DNA from: Bacteroidales bacterium UBA2861
GTDB taxonomy: Bacteria; Bacteroidota; Bacteroidia; Bacteroidales; UBA932
Length of the DNA: 64,000 nt
Assembly: GCA_002350615.1 (NCBI GenBank)
Contig: DEFD01000029.1
Span: 44,043-108,042, forward strand
Reading direction: 5' to 3'
This document shows positions 1 through 9,049 of the stretch, in pieces; position 1 is the first letter of the stretch; each line of letters starts with the position of its first letter. Position numbers and translations under genes: made by a program. The notes beneath the pieces are model-generated. The model was given only the letters and a program-made list of their open reading frames with translations, made no database searches and had not been told where the DNA came from.

Positions 1-249
1 AGCGTTGGATGTCTGGGGATCCAGTACTGAAGAAAAAGCATCCCAGTTTATCCTCGCGCCGCCCTCTGACACATAATCGGCCAATATGTTGCTGTACGCG
101 CCTGCCACTACGCTTTCGGCAAGGGCGGCATCCTCGAAAACATTGCTTGAATTCACCTCGTCATACGGGCTCCTGTCAAGGAAATCCCCGCAAGATACAG
201 ATACTGTCAGTGCCAGCAGAAGGGCTATGGCTGATATATTTCTTTTCAT
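1..249 (-). CDS. SusD/RagB-family outer-membrane lipoprotein, N-terminal part (runs off left edge)
   Basis: Reading minus from an ATG at 249 gives 83 codons with no stop before the window edge. The product begins with a lipoprotein signal (hydrophobic stretch, then S-V-S-C with Cys20). It continues GDFLDRSPYDEV and a helical segment with ALAESVVAGAYSNI, the usual beginning of SusD proteins. SusD proteins sit on the cell surface and close over the SusC pore to present ligand. The start lies 11 bases after the SusC stop, the standard SusC-SusD order. Only the N-terminus is visible, so ligand-binding TPR helices cannot be judged. Confidence 0.85.
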   Translation of the reverse strand, partial: MKRNISAIALLLALTVSVSCGDFLDRSPYDEVNSSNVFEDAALAESVVAGAYSNILADYVSEGGARINWDAFSSVLDPQTSNA

Positions 250-260
250 CTTATATCTGA

Positions 261-3200
261 TTAGAATTTGATATTGATGCCTGCAGAATACTGCCTCAGC
301 GATGCATAATAGTTTTCCACGCTGCTGAATGCAGGATCCATTCCGGGAAAATCGGTGAATGTGTACACATTGTCAGCCGATATAAACACTCTTGCATGCT
401 TCATCCCGATCTTGTTTACCCATTTCTGAGGGAAAGTATATCCAAGAGTCAGATTCTGAAGCTTCAGGTAGTCCGTTTTATATAACCAAAGGTTCGATGG
501 ATTGCTGGATGTCGAACTGCCGTTCTGGTCTGCACCATAATTCAGCGTAAGACGCCCATGCTTCGCCTTGATATTCGTACGGATGTCGTCGGGATTCTCC
601 GGATCATAGAAATAGTGGTTATAAGCGATATCTTTAGCTATCGTCCTTTCCGGCGCCATTGCATAGCAGTTGTATCCCGGGAAATTCCAATACACCGCAC
701 CTCCGGCTGCACCGGCGAACCTGGCCGCGAAGTCTATCCCTTTCCAGGAAAGGTTCAGATTGAAGCCGAAGAACATCGACGGCGTCTGGCTTATGCCCTG
801 GAAAGTATAGTCATACTGATCGCCATATATGCCGTCTCCGTTTATATCCTTGTAGATATAATCGCCATACCAAATCCCTTCTTTCGCCACTTTCTTGTTA
901 GGAAGGAAAACATTTCCGGCATCGACCATGGCCCTGAGCCAGGCCATATCCTCCTCAGTACGTATCATACCGTCCTTTGGTCCTCCCGAAGGATTGACCG
1001 AACCGTCCGCATTAAAGTATTTGCCGGAACCTTTATACACATTCAGAAGATAGAACTCGTTGATCCGCCTGCCTTCTATGGTTCTGCGCACGTTCCCGAC
1101 TTTTGTGGAGACATCGCCTATATTTGTCTGATAGGTCCTTATCCCTTCTTCGTCAGTTACCCATCCGGCCTCCAGCTCGCCATTGTATTTCGAAACCAGA
1201 TTCCAGTTCCTGGTGAAATTCCCGGAGATTCCGTAGCTGAAATCCCCGATGCTGTCCTTCCAGCCCAGAGTCAGTTCGATACCATTGTTGGTTACTGCGC
1301 AAAGATTCTGAAGCGGCGCCGATTTGTTTCCCACCGTGGCGTATATGGGGGCGGCATAAAGAATGCCGTAGGTATGTTTGTTATAGTAATCTGTTTCCAG
1401 GGTCAGCCTGTTCTTGAACACCGCGAAATCCAGACCGACGTCTATGGTTTCCGTGGTCTCCCATTCCAGAGCTTCGTTTGTCACTGTCGCCACCATGGCT
1501 TCGGTGAGTTTGTTTCCGAACGAGTAGTTGTAACCGCTGGCATATGTCGAGATATACTCATAATTTCCGATGGCATTGTTTCCAAGACGTCCCCATGAAG
1601 CGCGAAGTTTCAGATTGTCTATCCCGCTGTTCTCCATGAAAGACTCCTTGGAAATCCTCCAACCTGCAGAAAGTGAGGGGAAGAAGCCCCACCTCGACTT
1701 CCTCGAGAATCTTGAAGAACCATCGTACCTGAGGTTTGCCTCGGCCATATATCTGCCATCATATGCGTATGTCACCCTGGCGAACACCGATTCGGAGGCG
1801 AAATCCGTCATGGCACCCTTGACGTGAACGACGTTTGTAATATTGTCCATCTGATCCAGAAGCATCGACGTCCAGCCTTTTTTCCTGGCCTCGAAAGGAT
1901 CCGTCACGCTCTCGAAAGCTTCAAACCCTATTATCGCTCCTACTTCATGTTTCGCCGCGATGGTTTTGCCATAAGAGAGGTTGGTCTGGAAAGTCCAGCG
2001 GGTATTATGGTCTTCCACGTACGTAAGCATCAAGTCAGCAGGATTCTCAAACTTTTTGGGCCACTGGTCACGGCTGAACGAATATGCGTTCATCAGGCTG
2101 TCGTGAGTCTTCGAAATCGACTCATTCTGAATATAGTTGAAGGACGCATGGTACTTGATATCCAAGGGGAGGTCCAGATTCAGATATGCCGTTGCGTTTA
2201 TATAGTTCCGTGTGAGATTCCTGTGGATACGGTTGATATGATACAGATTGTTTCTGGAAGCCGAATTCTGCTCGGCATTTTCCATCCAGCCATATTTTCC
2301 GTCATAATAGGGATAGATGCATGGTACGGCACGCGACATATAGCTAGAGGCATCGTCCATACCGCCGACATTGGTATTCTCCCTGTAACCATAGGCCCTG
2401 ACACCGACTTCAAGCCAGTCCGTAATGTTCGCGCTTGTATTGGAACGCAACATGAATCTTTTCAATCCGGAATTGTCTATCACGCCGGGATTGTCAAGAT
2501 AAGAAGCCGACATGTTGAATCTTATCTTTTGTGACGCCCCGGAAGCGGAAAGGCTGTGTTTCTGATAAAGCGTATTTATGAACATTGCATCCATCCAGTC
2601 GACATTCGGATACGCCACATAGTTGGGGTAGCCGGTGTCGGAAATACCGTTTGGATCCTTTTCCTTCTCACGCCATAGGTCTATCATCGTCTGCGAGAAT
2701 AGCGGGGTCTTGTTCACATTCACCGCGGACTCGTTCATGATAGACATATAGTCCGCATAGTTCGAGATCACTTCTATATGGTTCTCGGGCTCCTGATGAG
2801 CAAAGATTCCGCTGTACTCCACGCTGAACTTGTCAACGGCCGCTTTCTTGGTCGTTATCAGAATGACGCCATTGGCTCCCCTGTTTCCGTATATCGCGCA
2901 GGAAGCGGCATCCTTAAGTACAGAAATAGTTTCGATGTCCGACGGGTTCACGCTGTTGATGGAGCCTTCGAAACCATCCACGATGACAAGAGGATCGGAT
3001 CCGGCGGAAGAGAGCGTCCCCACTCCGCGGATTCTCATCGTCACACCTTCCGAACCCGGTTTTCCGGAATTCTGATATACATACAAACCCGCGCTGGCAC
3101 CCTGCAGGAGGCCCGCGCTGGTGGTAGCCGGCCGCGAAAGGGCCAGGTCCGAATAATCGACTGTGGCAACTGAACCGGTGACATTCACCTTTTTCTGCAC

Positions 3201-3533
3201 TCCATAGCCGACCACCACAAGTTCCTCAAGCAATTCGGAAGACAGTTCCATTCTCACATCATATACCGCACTTTCCCCTACTGTAACTTTCGCTTGCTTA
3301 TAGCCCATACAGTCGAACAAGAGCACGGCGCCTTTTTGTGCACTTATCTCGTAAGCACCGGTATCTCCGGTCATGGCGCCCCTCAGTGTTCCCTCCACGA
3401 TGACGGAAACGCCTGGGAAGGGTTTCCCGTTCTCGTCAGTGACAATGCCGCTGACACTCACTCCCTGTCCATGAGCGATATAGCAGCATAGGAAAAAGGC
3501 CACTGCCGTCAAATATTTTCTCAGTTCTGTCAT
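261..3533 (-). CDS. SusC/RagA-family TonB-linked outer-membrane transporter (no STN domain)
   Basis: The product is 1090 residues from the ATG at 3533. Residues 1-24 form a signal peptide ending HGQG. Residues about 25-100 are a carboxypeptidase-regulatory-like beta domain. The plug domain follows, with VVVGYGVQKKVNVTGSV and then AIYGNRGANGVILITT, both SusC hallmarks. The rest is a 22-strand-type barrel ending in an aromatic residue (INIKF). An upstream in-frame ATG at 3557 would overlap the previous stop as ATGGTAA. The start at 3533 gives a cleaner signal peptide. There is no N-terminal STN domain, so this transporter is not built for FecR-type signalling, unlike the one at 27467-30772. It would import a ligand captured by the adjacent SusD, powered by TonB. 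Confidence 0.93.
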   Translation of the reverse strand: MTELRKYLTAVAFFLCCYIAHGQGVSVSGIVTDENGKPFPGVSVIVEGTLRGAMTGDTGAYEISAQKGAVLLFDCMGYKQAKVTVGESAVYDVRMELSSELLEELVVVGYGVQKKVNVTGSVATVDYSDLALSRPATTSAGLLQGASAGLYVYQNSGKPGSEGVTMRIRGVGTLSSAGSDPLVIVDGFEGSINSVNPSDIETISVLKDAASCAIYGNRGANGVILITTKKAAVDKFSVEYSGIFAHQEPENHIEVISNYADYMSIMNESAVNVNKTPLFSQTMIDLWREKEKDPNGISDTGYPNYVAYPNVDWMDAMFINTLYQKHSLSASGASQKIRFNMSASYLDNPGVIDNSGLKRFMLRSNTSANITDWLEVGVRAYGYRENTNVGGMDDASSYMSRAVPCIYPYYDGKYGWMENAEQNSASRNNLYHINRIHRNLTRNYINATAYLNLDLPLDIKYHASFNYIQNESISKTHDSLMNAYSFSRDQWPKKFENPADLMLTYVEDHNTRWTFQTNLSYGKTIAAKHEVGAIIGFEAFESVTDPFEARKKGWTSMLLDQMDNITNVVHVKGAMTDFASESVFARVTYAYDGRYMAEANLRYDGSSRFSRKSRWGFFPSLSAGWRISKESFMENSGIDNLKLRASWGRLGNNAIGNYEYISTYASGYNYSFGNKLTEAMVATVTNEALEWETTETIDVGLDFAVFKNRLTLETDYYNKHTYGILYAAPIYATVGNKSAPLQNLCAVTNNGIELTLGWKDSIGDFSYGISGNFTRNWNLVSKYNGELEAGWVTDEEGIRTYQTNIGDVSTKVGNVRRTIEGRRINEFYLLNVYKGSGKYFNADGSVNPSGGPKDGMIRTEEDMAWLRAMVDAGNVFLPNKKVAKEGIWYGDYIYKDINGDGIYGDQYDYTFQGISQTPSMFFGFNLNLSWKGIDFAARFAGAAGGAVYWNFPGYNCYAMAPERTIAKDIAYNHYFYDPENPDDIRTNIKAKHGRLTLNYGADQNGSSTSSNPSNLWLYKTDYLKLQNLTLGYTFPQKWVNKIGMKHARVFISADNVYTFTDFPGMDPAFSSVENYYASLRQYSAGINIKF

Positions 3534-3550
3534 AATAGTTAATTTTTCTT

Positions 3551-5152
3551 TTACCATGAGATAGTAACTGCCTTATAGGTATCTGAAAGGTTGCAGAAAG
3601 TAACCAGAGAGTTGCCATTACTGTCCACGGGAGCGCTTTTGAGATATGCCTTGTTGGAATATGTCGAACTCTGATTGGTAATGTAGATTCCATTTTCATC
3701 CCCGACTGCCTTCATCCTGATTCTGAGATGGCCTTTTTCAATTGCATTGGCAAAGGTCATGGTGTGAGTCATAAAGACACCTTCGAAATTCGCGGTCTGG
3801 GCTCCGTGCGGAAGCACCCAGGTACAAACTGCCGTGGCCTTTTCTGTAGAGCCGCCTATCACATCCAAAGATTCCTGCTCACTTTTATTGCATTTCCACT
3901 CGCCTCCGTCATAATATTCGATATTCCAGAATATCGGAGCGCCACGGCTATAAATGGGAGCGGAAAAAGTCACATCCGTGTTTGCGGCAAAGTTCTCCAC
4001 CGGGATACAGAACTCGAAATAGTCATCGGTAAAGAATGACTTGACGACCGGAGCGTTATAATTATAGGTGCTGTTTGTCTGAAATTCATATGCAACATTC
4101 GTTATGGCAGTATGTTTTGGGGAAGTAATGAACTGCATCCTGGCCGACTCTCCCGCCGCTATTGGCCAGATATGGAAGTCCGTATCCCTGTTTGTATATT
4201 TGTTGGATCCCAGATTGGCTCCGGTCCTAGGCCATAAGGCGACAAATGAATCCCTGTTGTTACGCCAGCTCGTAGAGCCCTTCCCGCCTTCGGCCCCGAT
4301 ATTCCATTTGACCGGGGAAGTGTAAGTCTTGGGCATGGCATTGATGTCATAGGTCCTGACCGTGCCATAAGGCATGGACACTATGGCCGAGGCCGCATTC
4401 ACGACTCTTGCCGTGCTCGGTATGACATCTCCGTTTGCATCACACAGGGCGACGTTGAAATAATAACCGCCGCTGGACACCGGCACCGGAATACTGAAAG
4501 TCATGGATTCGCGGATCTGCTCCGGGGTGAAATGAATGTCAATCACCTTGTCCGCAAGTGTCACATTTGTCGTAACCGTCTCAATGTATTTGTTTCCGTT
4601 ATAGTACTGCACGGCAAGTCCCGCCCCGACTATTTTTTTCCCGGCCCCACAAAGGAAACGGAAGCCTCTTGCCTCCGAAGGCACATTGGTGACGACAAAC
4701 TTGAAAAGCGCGGAATACGGCTTGAACATGTACACGCCCTCATCGTTTTTGGTTCCGAGATGAGGAGCAAAGGTATTGCCTTCGACATAAGAATATTCCG
4801 TGGGCATGTCAACATTGAAAAGACCTTTTTCCTCGTTATATGAGGTGGCTATGTTGAACGGATATATTGCGATATCGGACAACTCGTCTCCTGTTTCGAT
4901 TTGACCTACAAAAGTATTATTGTCCTGATAGGCCAGCTCGGCGATATCACCGTTTTTCGTATGGATGCCGATTATGTCGCCTGCCTGCCATGAAGACTTG
5001 CCTTCATCGTCAATACCTGCCTTCAGCTTCGGTATCTGGGCTTGAATCGTCACTGTTTGGTACTCTCCTTCAGCCGTGGGAATCCCGATTTCCTCGGCAC
5101 AGGCCGATAACAGAACGGCGGATGCCAGCAGTATATTTATTCTCTTTTTCAT
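3551..5152 (-). CDS. Fimbrillin-like lipoprotein with shared C-terminal WNIEY module (copy B)
   Basis: The product is 533 residues with a lipoprotein signal (LLSAC, Cys18). The N-terminal half resembles fimbrillin/Mfa-type domains, including SSWQAGDIIGIHTKNG at about 53-68, a pattern common in Bacteroidetes fimbrillin-like lipoproteins. The C-terminal 230 residues closely match those of the upstream gene at 5322-6974, including YSRGAPIFWNIEYYDGG, LDVIGGSTEKA and the end KAVTISW. No catalytic motif is seen. It lies between a 48-residue peptide gene and SusC, so a surface ligand-binding role beside SusC/SusD is likely but inferred. Confidence 0.75.
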   Translation of the reverse strand: MKKRINILLASAVLLSACAEEIGIPTAEGEYQTVTIQAQIPKLKAGIDDEGKSSWQAGDIIGIHTKNGDIAELAYQDNNTFVGQIETGDELSDIAIYPFNIATSYNEEKGLFNVDMPTEYSYVEGNTFAPHLGTKNDEGVYMFKPYSALFKFVVTNVPSEARGFRFLCGAGKKIVGAGLAVQYYNGNKYIETVTTNVTLADKVIDIHFTPEQIRESMTFSIPVPVSSGGYYFNVALCDANGDVIPSTARVVNAASAIVSMPYGTVRTYDINAMPKTYTSPVKWNIGAEGGKGSTSWRNNRDSFVALWPRTGANLGSNKYTNRDTDFHIWPIAAGESARMQFITSPKHTAITNVAYEFQTNSTYNYNAPVVKSFFTDDYFEFCIPVENFAANTDVTFSAPIYSRGAPIFWNIEYYDGGEWKCNKSEQESLDVIGGSTEKATAVCTWVLPHGAQTANFEGVFMTHTMTFANAIEKGHLRIRMKAVGDENGIYITNQSSTYSNKAYLKSAPVDSNGNSLVTFCNLSDTYKAVTISW

Positions 5153-5172
5153 TTCGAGTATGTTTTAGTGGG

Positions 5173-5319
5173 TTAAAGTCCAAGTTCTTCTTCTCCGCCG
5201 ATTGTCCAATCGGATGCAAAACCGGTTTGGACCTCGGTGTCCGATGTCAGGATCAGAGATTCCGGAATCAAATTCTGCGCATTCAGCTCCGGAGCCAGAT
5301 AATTGCTTTTAACTTTCAT
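5173..5319 (-). CDS. 48-residue peptide of unknown function (peptide 1)
   Basis: This short ORF runs from ATG at 5319 to TAA at 5173. It begins MKVKSNYLAPELNAQ, continues with LIPESLILTSD, and has an acidic tail containing DWTIGGEEELGL. It fits tightly in the operon: 2 bases after the upstream lipoprotein stop and 20 bases before the next start. It has no signal peptide or membrane segment. The peptide at 15243-15389 has exactly the same length, the same MK-x-K-start and Y-x-x-P motif, and the same position directly before a fimbrillin-like lipoprotein. Short Y-x-x-P peptides beside surface-lipoprotein genes are common in Bacteroidales, but I know of no assigned function. Confidence 0.6.
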   Translation of the reverse strand: MKVKSNYLAPELNAQNLIPESLILTSDTEVQTGFASDWTIGGEEELGL

Positions 5320-5321
5320 AG

Positions 5322-6974
5322 TTATTCCCATTTTATTGTTATTGCATCGTATGTGTTTGACTTGTTGCAGAATGCCACCAGGGCATTTCCATCACCATCC
5401 AAAGGCGTTTTTACGAGATTTGCCACATTTGAATATGTAGAACTCCGGTGCGTCATATATATTCCGTTTTCATCACCTACGGCCCTCATCCTTATCTTGA
5501 TATTGCCATTCTTGATGGCATTCTCGAATATCATCGTATGAGACATCAGCACCCCTTCAAAATTCTCAACCTGGGCTCCGTGAGGAAGCACCCATGTACA
5601 GTTGACCTTGGCCTTCTCAGTGGTTCCGTTTATCACATCCAGAGATTCCTGCTCGGATTTATTGCACTTCCACTCGCCGCCGTCATAATATTCGATATTC
5701 CAGAATATCGGCGCACCACGGCTATATATAGGAGCTTGAATCGTCACTTCCGACCCTGCCTTCAGATATGAAACCGGTGCTGTGAATTCAAAGTAATCAT
5801 CCGTAAAGAAACACTTTACAACAGGTGATCCATAATTATAGGTAGCATTCTGCTGGAACTCGAACAGGACTTTGTCGATGTCATATTTTTTGTGCTCGTC
5901 AGAAAAGACGAACTCCGCCGTGGCATCGGGGTTCTCTGCACTTGGCCAGATATGGGATCCATTTCCGATTTTGGAGCCTCTTTGCCAGAGATCCTTGAAA
6001 GAGTCACGCAGATTTCTCGGGTTGCTTCCACCCACTCCATCGTAGAAACCTATAGGCCATCTGACGGAATGTCCGGTGGCACCTCCTGAACCGCCTGAAG
6101 CTGTCACCAGCATTGCCAGGGTGCTTCCCGCCACAAACGACTTGCCGGCCTCACCGTCCATGATGGTAACAGTCTTCGAATCCCCTTCCACATCGGTGAA
6201 AACAAGTTCGAATCCACCTTCAGGCACAGTAAACGGCGCCGCTTCGCAGCTTACTTCCGTGTAACCGTCAAATGTCATCCCCGATTCTCCGAAATCAAAA
6301 AGTAATTCCCTTTTCAATGATGACTGATCTATGTTCAGTTCATCCGTGTAACAATTATAAACTGCATCATATGCCAGGCATCCACTGAAGTTTTCACTTT
6401 GTGCCGGACGTATGAGCAAGGATTTAAGCGCCACCGACTCTGACGGAAGGATATCATTACCGAACTTGAAATTAATCGTACAGCTCATCCGCTTGAACTC
6501 GAGCTTCACCGGAGCAACGACACTCGAACGCGCTGTAGAAGCGACATGCAGCGGAACCGGCACCGCACCGGAATCCACAAGAGAAGGTATTCCGGCGTCG
6601 ATCGCTGTCAGATCCGAAATGGATAAATTGTAGGGATAATAAGCATAGAAACGATAATTGACATCCGATTTGTATGCCACTATAGCATCTTCTTCCGTAG
6701 CCTTGACAAGATAATTTCCCGTACTATTCGGCCTGTATGCCGCTATTCCCTTCGAATTCATCGGAACATTCTCTTTCCCCCCACGGGAACAGTTGGCTGC
6801 TATTCCTATGAGGGCATCCGTGTCAAAAACGGTAGTTTCCGGCAATGACACTTCGAATACGAGGTCAAGAGACTCATAATCCAGACTTTTGTTGTTGGCC
6901 GTGGAACCGGTACATCCGGAAATGAGCAATGTAGCCAGTCCGGTCCACCAAAATAACCTTGAAAAAGTTTTCAT
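5322..6974 (-). CDS. Fimbrillin-like lipoprotein with shared C-terminal WNIEY module (copy A)
   Basis: The product is 550 residues with a signal peptide ending LLISGC (Cys21). The N-terminal half is fimbrillin-like beta structure, with YRFYAYYPYN and later VTIMDGEAGKSFVAGS. The C-terminal half contains HIWPSAENP, FFTDDYFEF, YSRGAPIFWNIEYYDGG and ends ITIKWE. It is strongly similar to copy B, and DNA identity is visibly high around 3880-3960 and 5640-5735. This is the first gene of the left operon, with a -7 box at 7016-7023. Because the N-terminal halves differ while the C-terminal halves match, partial duplication or gene conversion of the C-terminal module is likely. Confidence 0.75.
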   Translation of the reverse strand: MKTFSRLFWWTGLATLLISGCTGSTANNKSLDYESLDLVFEVSLPETTVFDTDALIGIAANCSRGGKENVPMNSKGIAAYRPNSTGNYLVKATEEDAIVAYKSDVNYRFYAYYPYNLSISDLTAIDAGIPSLVDSGAVPVPLHVASTARSSVVAPVKLEFKRMSCTINFKFGNDILPSESVALKSLLIRPAQSENFSGCLAYDAVYNCYTDELNIDQSSLKRELLFDFGESGMTFDGYTEVSCEAAPFTVPEGGFELVFTDVEGDSKTVTIMDGEAGKSFVAGSTLAMLVTASGGSGGATGHSVRWPIGFYDGVGGSNPRNLRDSFKDLWQRGSKIGNGSHIWPSAENPDATAEFVFSDEHKKYDIDKVLFEFQQNATYNYGSPVVKCFFTDDYFEFTAPVSYLKAGSEVTIQAPIYSRGAPIFWNIEYYDGGEWKCNKSEQESLDVINGTTEKAKVNCTWVLPHGAQVENFEGVLMSHTMIFENAIKNGNIKIRMRAVGDENGIYMTHRSSTYSNVANLVKTPLDGDGNALVAFCNKSNTYDAITIKWE

Positions 6975-7015
6975 TTTGTTATTGATTAGCGTTTATTCTA
7001 TGCGGTTAACTGATT

Positions 7016-7023
7016 CAAATATA
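7016..7023 (-). promoter_or_regulatory. -7 box of the left lipoprotein/SusC operon
   Basis: On minus the sequence is TATATTTG, a full match to the Bacteroidetes -7 consensus TAnnTTTG. It lies about 42 bases before the start at 6974. No convincing -33 TTTG was found at the expected spacing. Confidence 0.5.
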
Positions 7024-7176
7024 CAAGTACGAATACTTTATATTTCTATGTTTGGTCAAATTCAATTATTTTATGAACACATTTTTGCATCAGACATACT
7101 TTCCTGAATCACGTGACAATCCATTGCGGCTTGCCAAAGCAAAGTCGCATGTCGTTCTGTGATAGATGAATTAGGA

Positions 7177-7259
7177 CCGTTGGCAGAAGGCCGCTGACAT
7201 ACGCTACCGCCACGCACGAGCCCGCTCAAAAAACTTCGTCAGCGGCCTCCTGCCAACGG
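7177..7259. repeat. 83-base element with 22-base terminal inverted repeats
   Basis: The left arm 7177-7198 begins CCGTTGGCAG and ends GCTGAC. The right arm 7238-7259 is its reverse complement with one mismatch. The 39-base centre contains an A-run at 7228-7233. No target-site duplication is obvious. It could be a small MITE-like or REP-like element, or a long hairpin in the recR 3' region. Confidence 0.6.
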
Positions 7260-7281
7260 ATACGCATATCAAGCCGTTGAC

Positions 7282-7297
7282 GCAGGCGAAGGCCTGC
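7282..7297. repeat. GAAG-loop hairpin (copy 1)
   Basis: A six-base stem GCAGGC/GCCTGC encloses GAAG. On minus it is followed by GTCA. The same design occurs just after the fabF stop (49414-49429), also followed by GTCA, and a partial copy is at 49296-49309. Confidence 0.45.
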
Positions 7298-7300
7298 CAG

Positions 7301-7325
7301 CAGCCGTTCAGACACTGAACGGCTG
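7301..7325. repeat. 11-bp perfect hairpin overlapping the recR stop codon
   Basis: Arms 7301-7311 and 7315-7325 (CAGCCGTTCAG and its complement) enclose a three-base loop. The recR stop at 7308-7310 lies inside the left arm. No T-run follows on minus, so it is not a classical terminator. Confidence 0.45.
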
Positions 7326-7925
7326 GCGGTTGACAATAGAACGGCCGAGGGTAAGGCTGTCGGCGTATTCCAGATCGTCACCGAAACCGAGGCCGCGCGC
7401 CAGGGTCGTCACCTTCGCCGCAAGGCCTTCTATCTGTCTGTAAATGTAAAAAGCGGTGGTCTCCCCTTCAACATCGCCGCTGAGGGCGAGGATTACCTCC
7501 ACGGGCTCCTGCGAATCTTTCAGCCGCTGCACGAGGCTGCCGATGCTGAGGTCGGAGGGGCCGACCCCGTCGATTGGAGAGATTATTCCGCCAAGCACAT
7601 GGTAAACGCCCCTGTACTGGCCTGTGGCCTCGATGCTCATGACATCGCGGACGCTTTCCACCACGCAGATCTGCTTATGGTCGCGGCTCCGGTCCGCGCA
7701 GATTCCGCAGAGATCGCCGTCCGCTATCATATTGCATTCGCTGCAATAATGCACGTCGTCGGCGAGGGCCGCCACCGAATCGGCGAAGTGATGTATGTTT
7801 TCAGAAGGCTGCCGGAGCAGGTGCAGGGCAAGCCGCAGGGCGCTGCGTGAACCCACTCCGGGGAGCGAGGAAATTGCTTCCACCGCTTCCCGGAGCACTT
7901 TGCTGGGATAATTGTCCGGCGTCAT
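7308..7925 (-). CDS. recR: Recombination mediator RecR
   Basis: The product is 205 residues, the normal length. It has an N-terminal helix-hairpin-helix with SLPGVGSRSA (19-29). A zinc finger follows with Cys61, Cys64, Cys73 and Cys76. A Toprim domain begins ICVVES (86-91) and includes YRGVYHVLGG. RecR works with RecO, or RecFO, to load RecA on gapped single-stranded DNA. Its ATG overlaps the stop of the epimerase gene by four bases (ATGA), so the two are probably co-transcribed even though their functions are unrelated. Confidence 0.97.
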   Translation of the reverse strand: MTPDNYPSKVLREAVEAISSLPGVGSRSALRLALHLLRQPSENIHHFADSVAALADDVHYCSECNMIADGDLCGICADRSRDHKQICVVESVRDVMSIEATGQYRGVYHVLGGIISPIDGVGPSDLSIGSLVQRLKDSQEPVEVILALSGDVEGETTAFYIYRQIEGLAAKVTTLARGLGFGDDLEYADSLTLGRSIVNRQPFSV

Positions 7926-9043
7926 TTGCGAATTCCGAACCTGTAGATGCAGGTATGGGTATATGTTTCACCCGGACGCAGCACGGTGTCGCTGAATCCT
8001 TCGTGATTGATGGAATCCGGATATTTCTGCGTCTCGAGAGCAAAGGAGCAGCGGTAGCCGATGGGCGTACCGAATTTATCCAACTCTTTGCCATTGAAGA
8101 AGTTTCCGCAATAGAACTGTAGCGCGGGCTGGTCGGTGAGTACATCCATGCAGCGGCCGGATTCGGGATCGTAGATACTAGCGGCGAGTTCGACGCCTTC
8201 CCCCTTGCGGGCGAGAATCCAGTTGTGGTCGTAGCCGTAGCCGTTCTTTAACTGTTCGTTATCCTCGTTCACCCGCTCCCCTATCTTGTGAGGCTCACGG
8301 AAATCCAGGGGGGATCCGTCAAGGCTGGCTATCTGCCCGAGAGGAATCAGCAGGTTGTCGATGGGCGTGGTCCTGTCCGCGAAGATCTGCAGTTCGTGGT
8401 CCAGGATGCTCTTGGAGCTGTCTCCGCTGAGGTTGAAGAAAGAGTGATGCGAAAGGTTCACTATCGTGGGCTTGTCGGTAGTGGCTTCGTAATCCACGCG
8501 GAACTCGTTGTTCCTGTTAAGCGAATAGGTCATCTTGATGTCAAGGTTCCCGGGGAATCCCTCGAAGCCGTCGGGATGCACCAGATGGAGCACAAGTTTT
8601 TTCCTGCTTGCTTCCAGCACGTCCCAGACCATGCGGTCCACTCCCGTGAAACCACCGTGAAGGGTGTTGCCGTCGTTGTTCAGCGGCGTATTGTATTCCT
8701 GTCCGTCAAGCACGAAATGGCCTTTGCCGATACGGTTTGCAACCGGGCCCACAGCGGCGCCGAGGAAGCGCTCGCCATCGTTGTCCTGATATTCCTGAAT
8801 GCTTCCGAGGCCGGTTTCAATATCGGCATACCTGCCTTCCCTGTCCGGCGCCCAGATGGACACGACGCGTCCGCCATAGTTGGTCACCTGCATGGTGATG
8901 TCGCCGGCCTTGAGAGTATAAAGGGAAATCTGTTTACCGTCCTGCTCCGCCTGGAACTTTTCCGCAGGGACAAGACTGATACCGCTTTTGCAGCAAGCTG
9001 CAGCAGCTACTGCCATTGCGCTCAAAATCAATAACTTTCTCAT
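7922..9043 (-). CDS. galM: Aldose 1-epimerase (mutarotase), predicted lipoprotein
   Basis: The product is 373 residues. The start MRKLLILSAM leads to AAAC (Cys17), a lipobox, so the enzyme is predicted to be membrane-anchored outside the cytoplasm, as in many Bacteroidetes. GalM-family motifs include ANRIGKGHF, NTLHGG with a catalytic-type His, NLSHHSFFNLSG with a second catalytic-type His, and a C-terminal LETQKYPD carrying the catalytic Glu. It interconverts alpha and beta anomers of aldoses. It overlaps recR and follows corA by six bases. Confidence 0.93.
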   Translation of the reverse strand: MRKLLILSAMAVAAAACCKSGISLVPAEKFQAEQDGKQISLYTLKAGDITMQVTNYGGRVVSIWAPDREGRYADIETGLGSIQEYQDNDGERFLGAAVGPVANRIGKGHFVLDGQEYNTPLNNDGNTLHGGFTGVDRMVWDVLEASRKKLVLHLVHPDGFEGFPGNLDIKMTYSLNRNNEFRVDYEATTDKPTIVNLSHHSFFNLSGDSSKSILDHELQIFADRTTPIDNLLIPLGQIASLDGSPLDFREPHKIGERVNEDNEQLKNGYGYDHNWILARKGEGVELAASIYDPESGRCMDVLTDQPALQFYCGNFFNGKELDKFGTPIGYRCSFALETQKYPDSINHEGFSDTVLRPGETYTHTCIYRFGIRK

Positions 9044-9049
9044 ATTATT

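Larger units (their letters stand above)
6975..7307. other. 333-base gap: promoter of the left operon plus palindromes
   Basis: No gene is supported here. The left part holds the promoter of the lipoprotein operon (7016-7023). The right part holds a large 22-base inverted repeat (7177-7259) and a small GAAG-loop hairpin (7282-7297). A further hairpin overlaps the recR stop (7301-7325). Confidence 0.6.

Noticed and set aside
9..260. Short plus-strand frame at the left edge
   Set aside because: The minus strand encodes a convincing SusD N-terminus with a lipobox across the same bases.
3534..3557. Upstream ATG of SusC at 3557
   Set aside because: It overlaps the previous stop as ATGGTAA. The start at 3533 gives a cleaner signal peptide. 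The same choice applies to the GLUG gene (15249 versus 15222).
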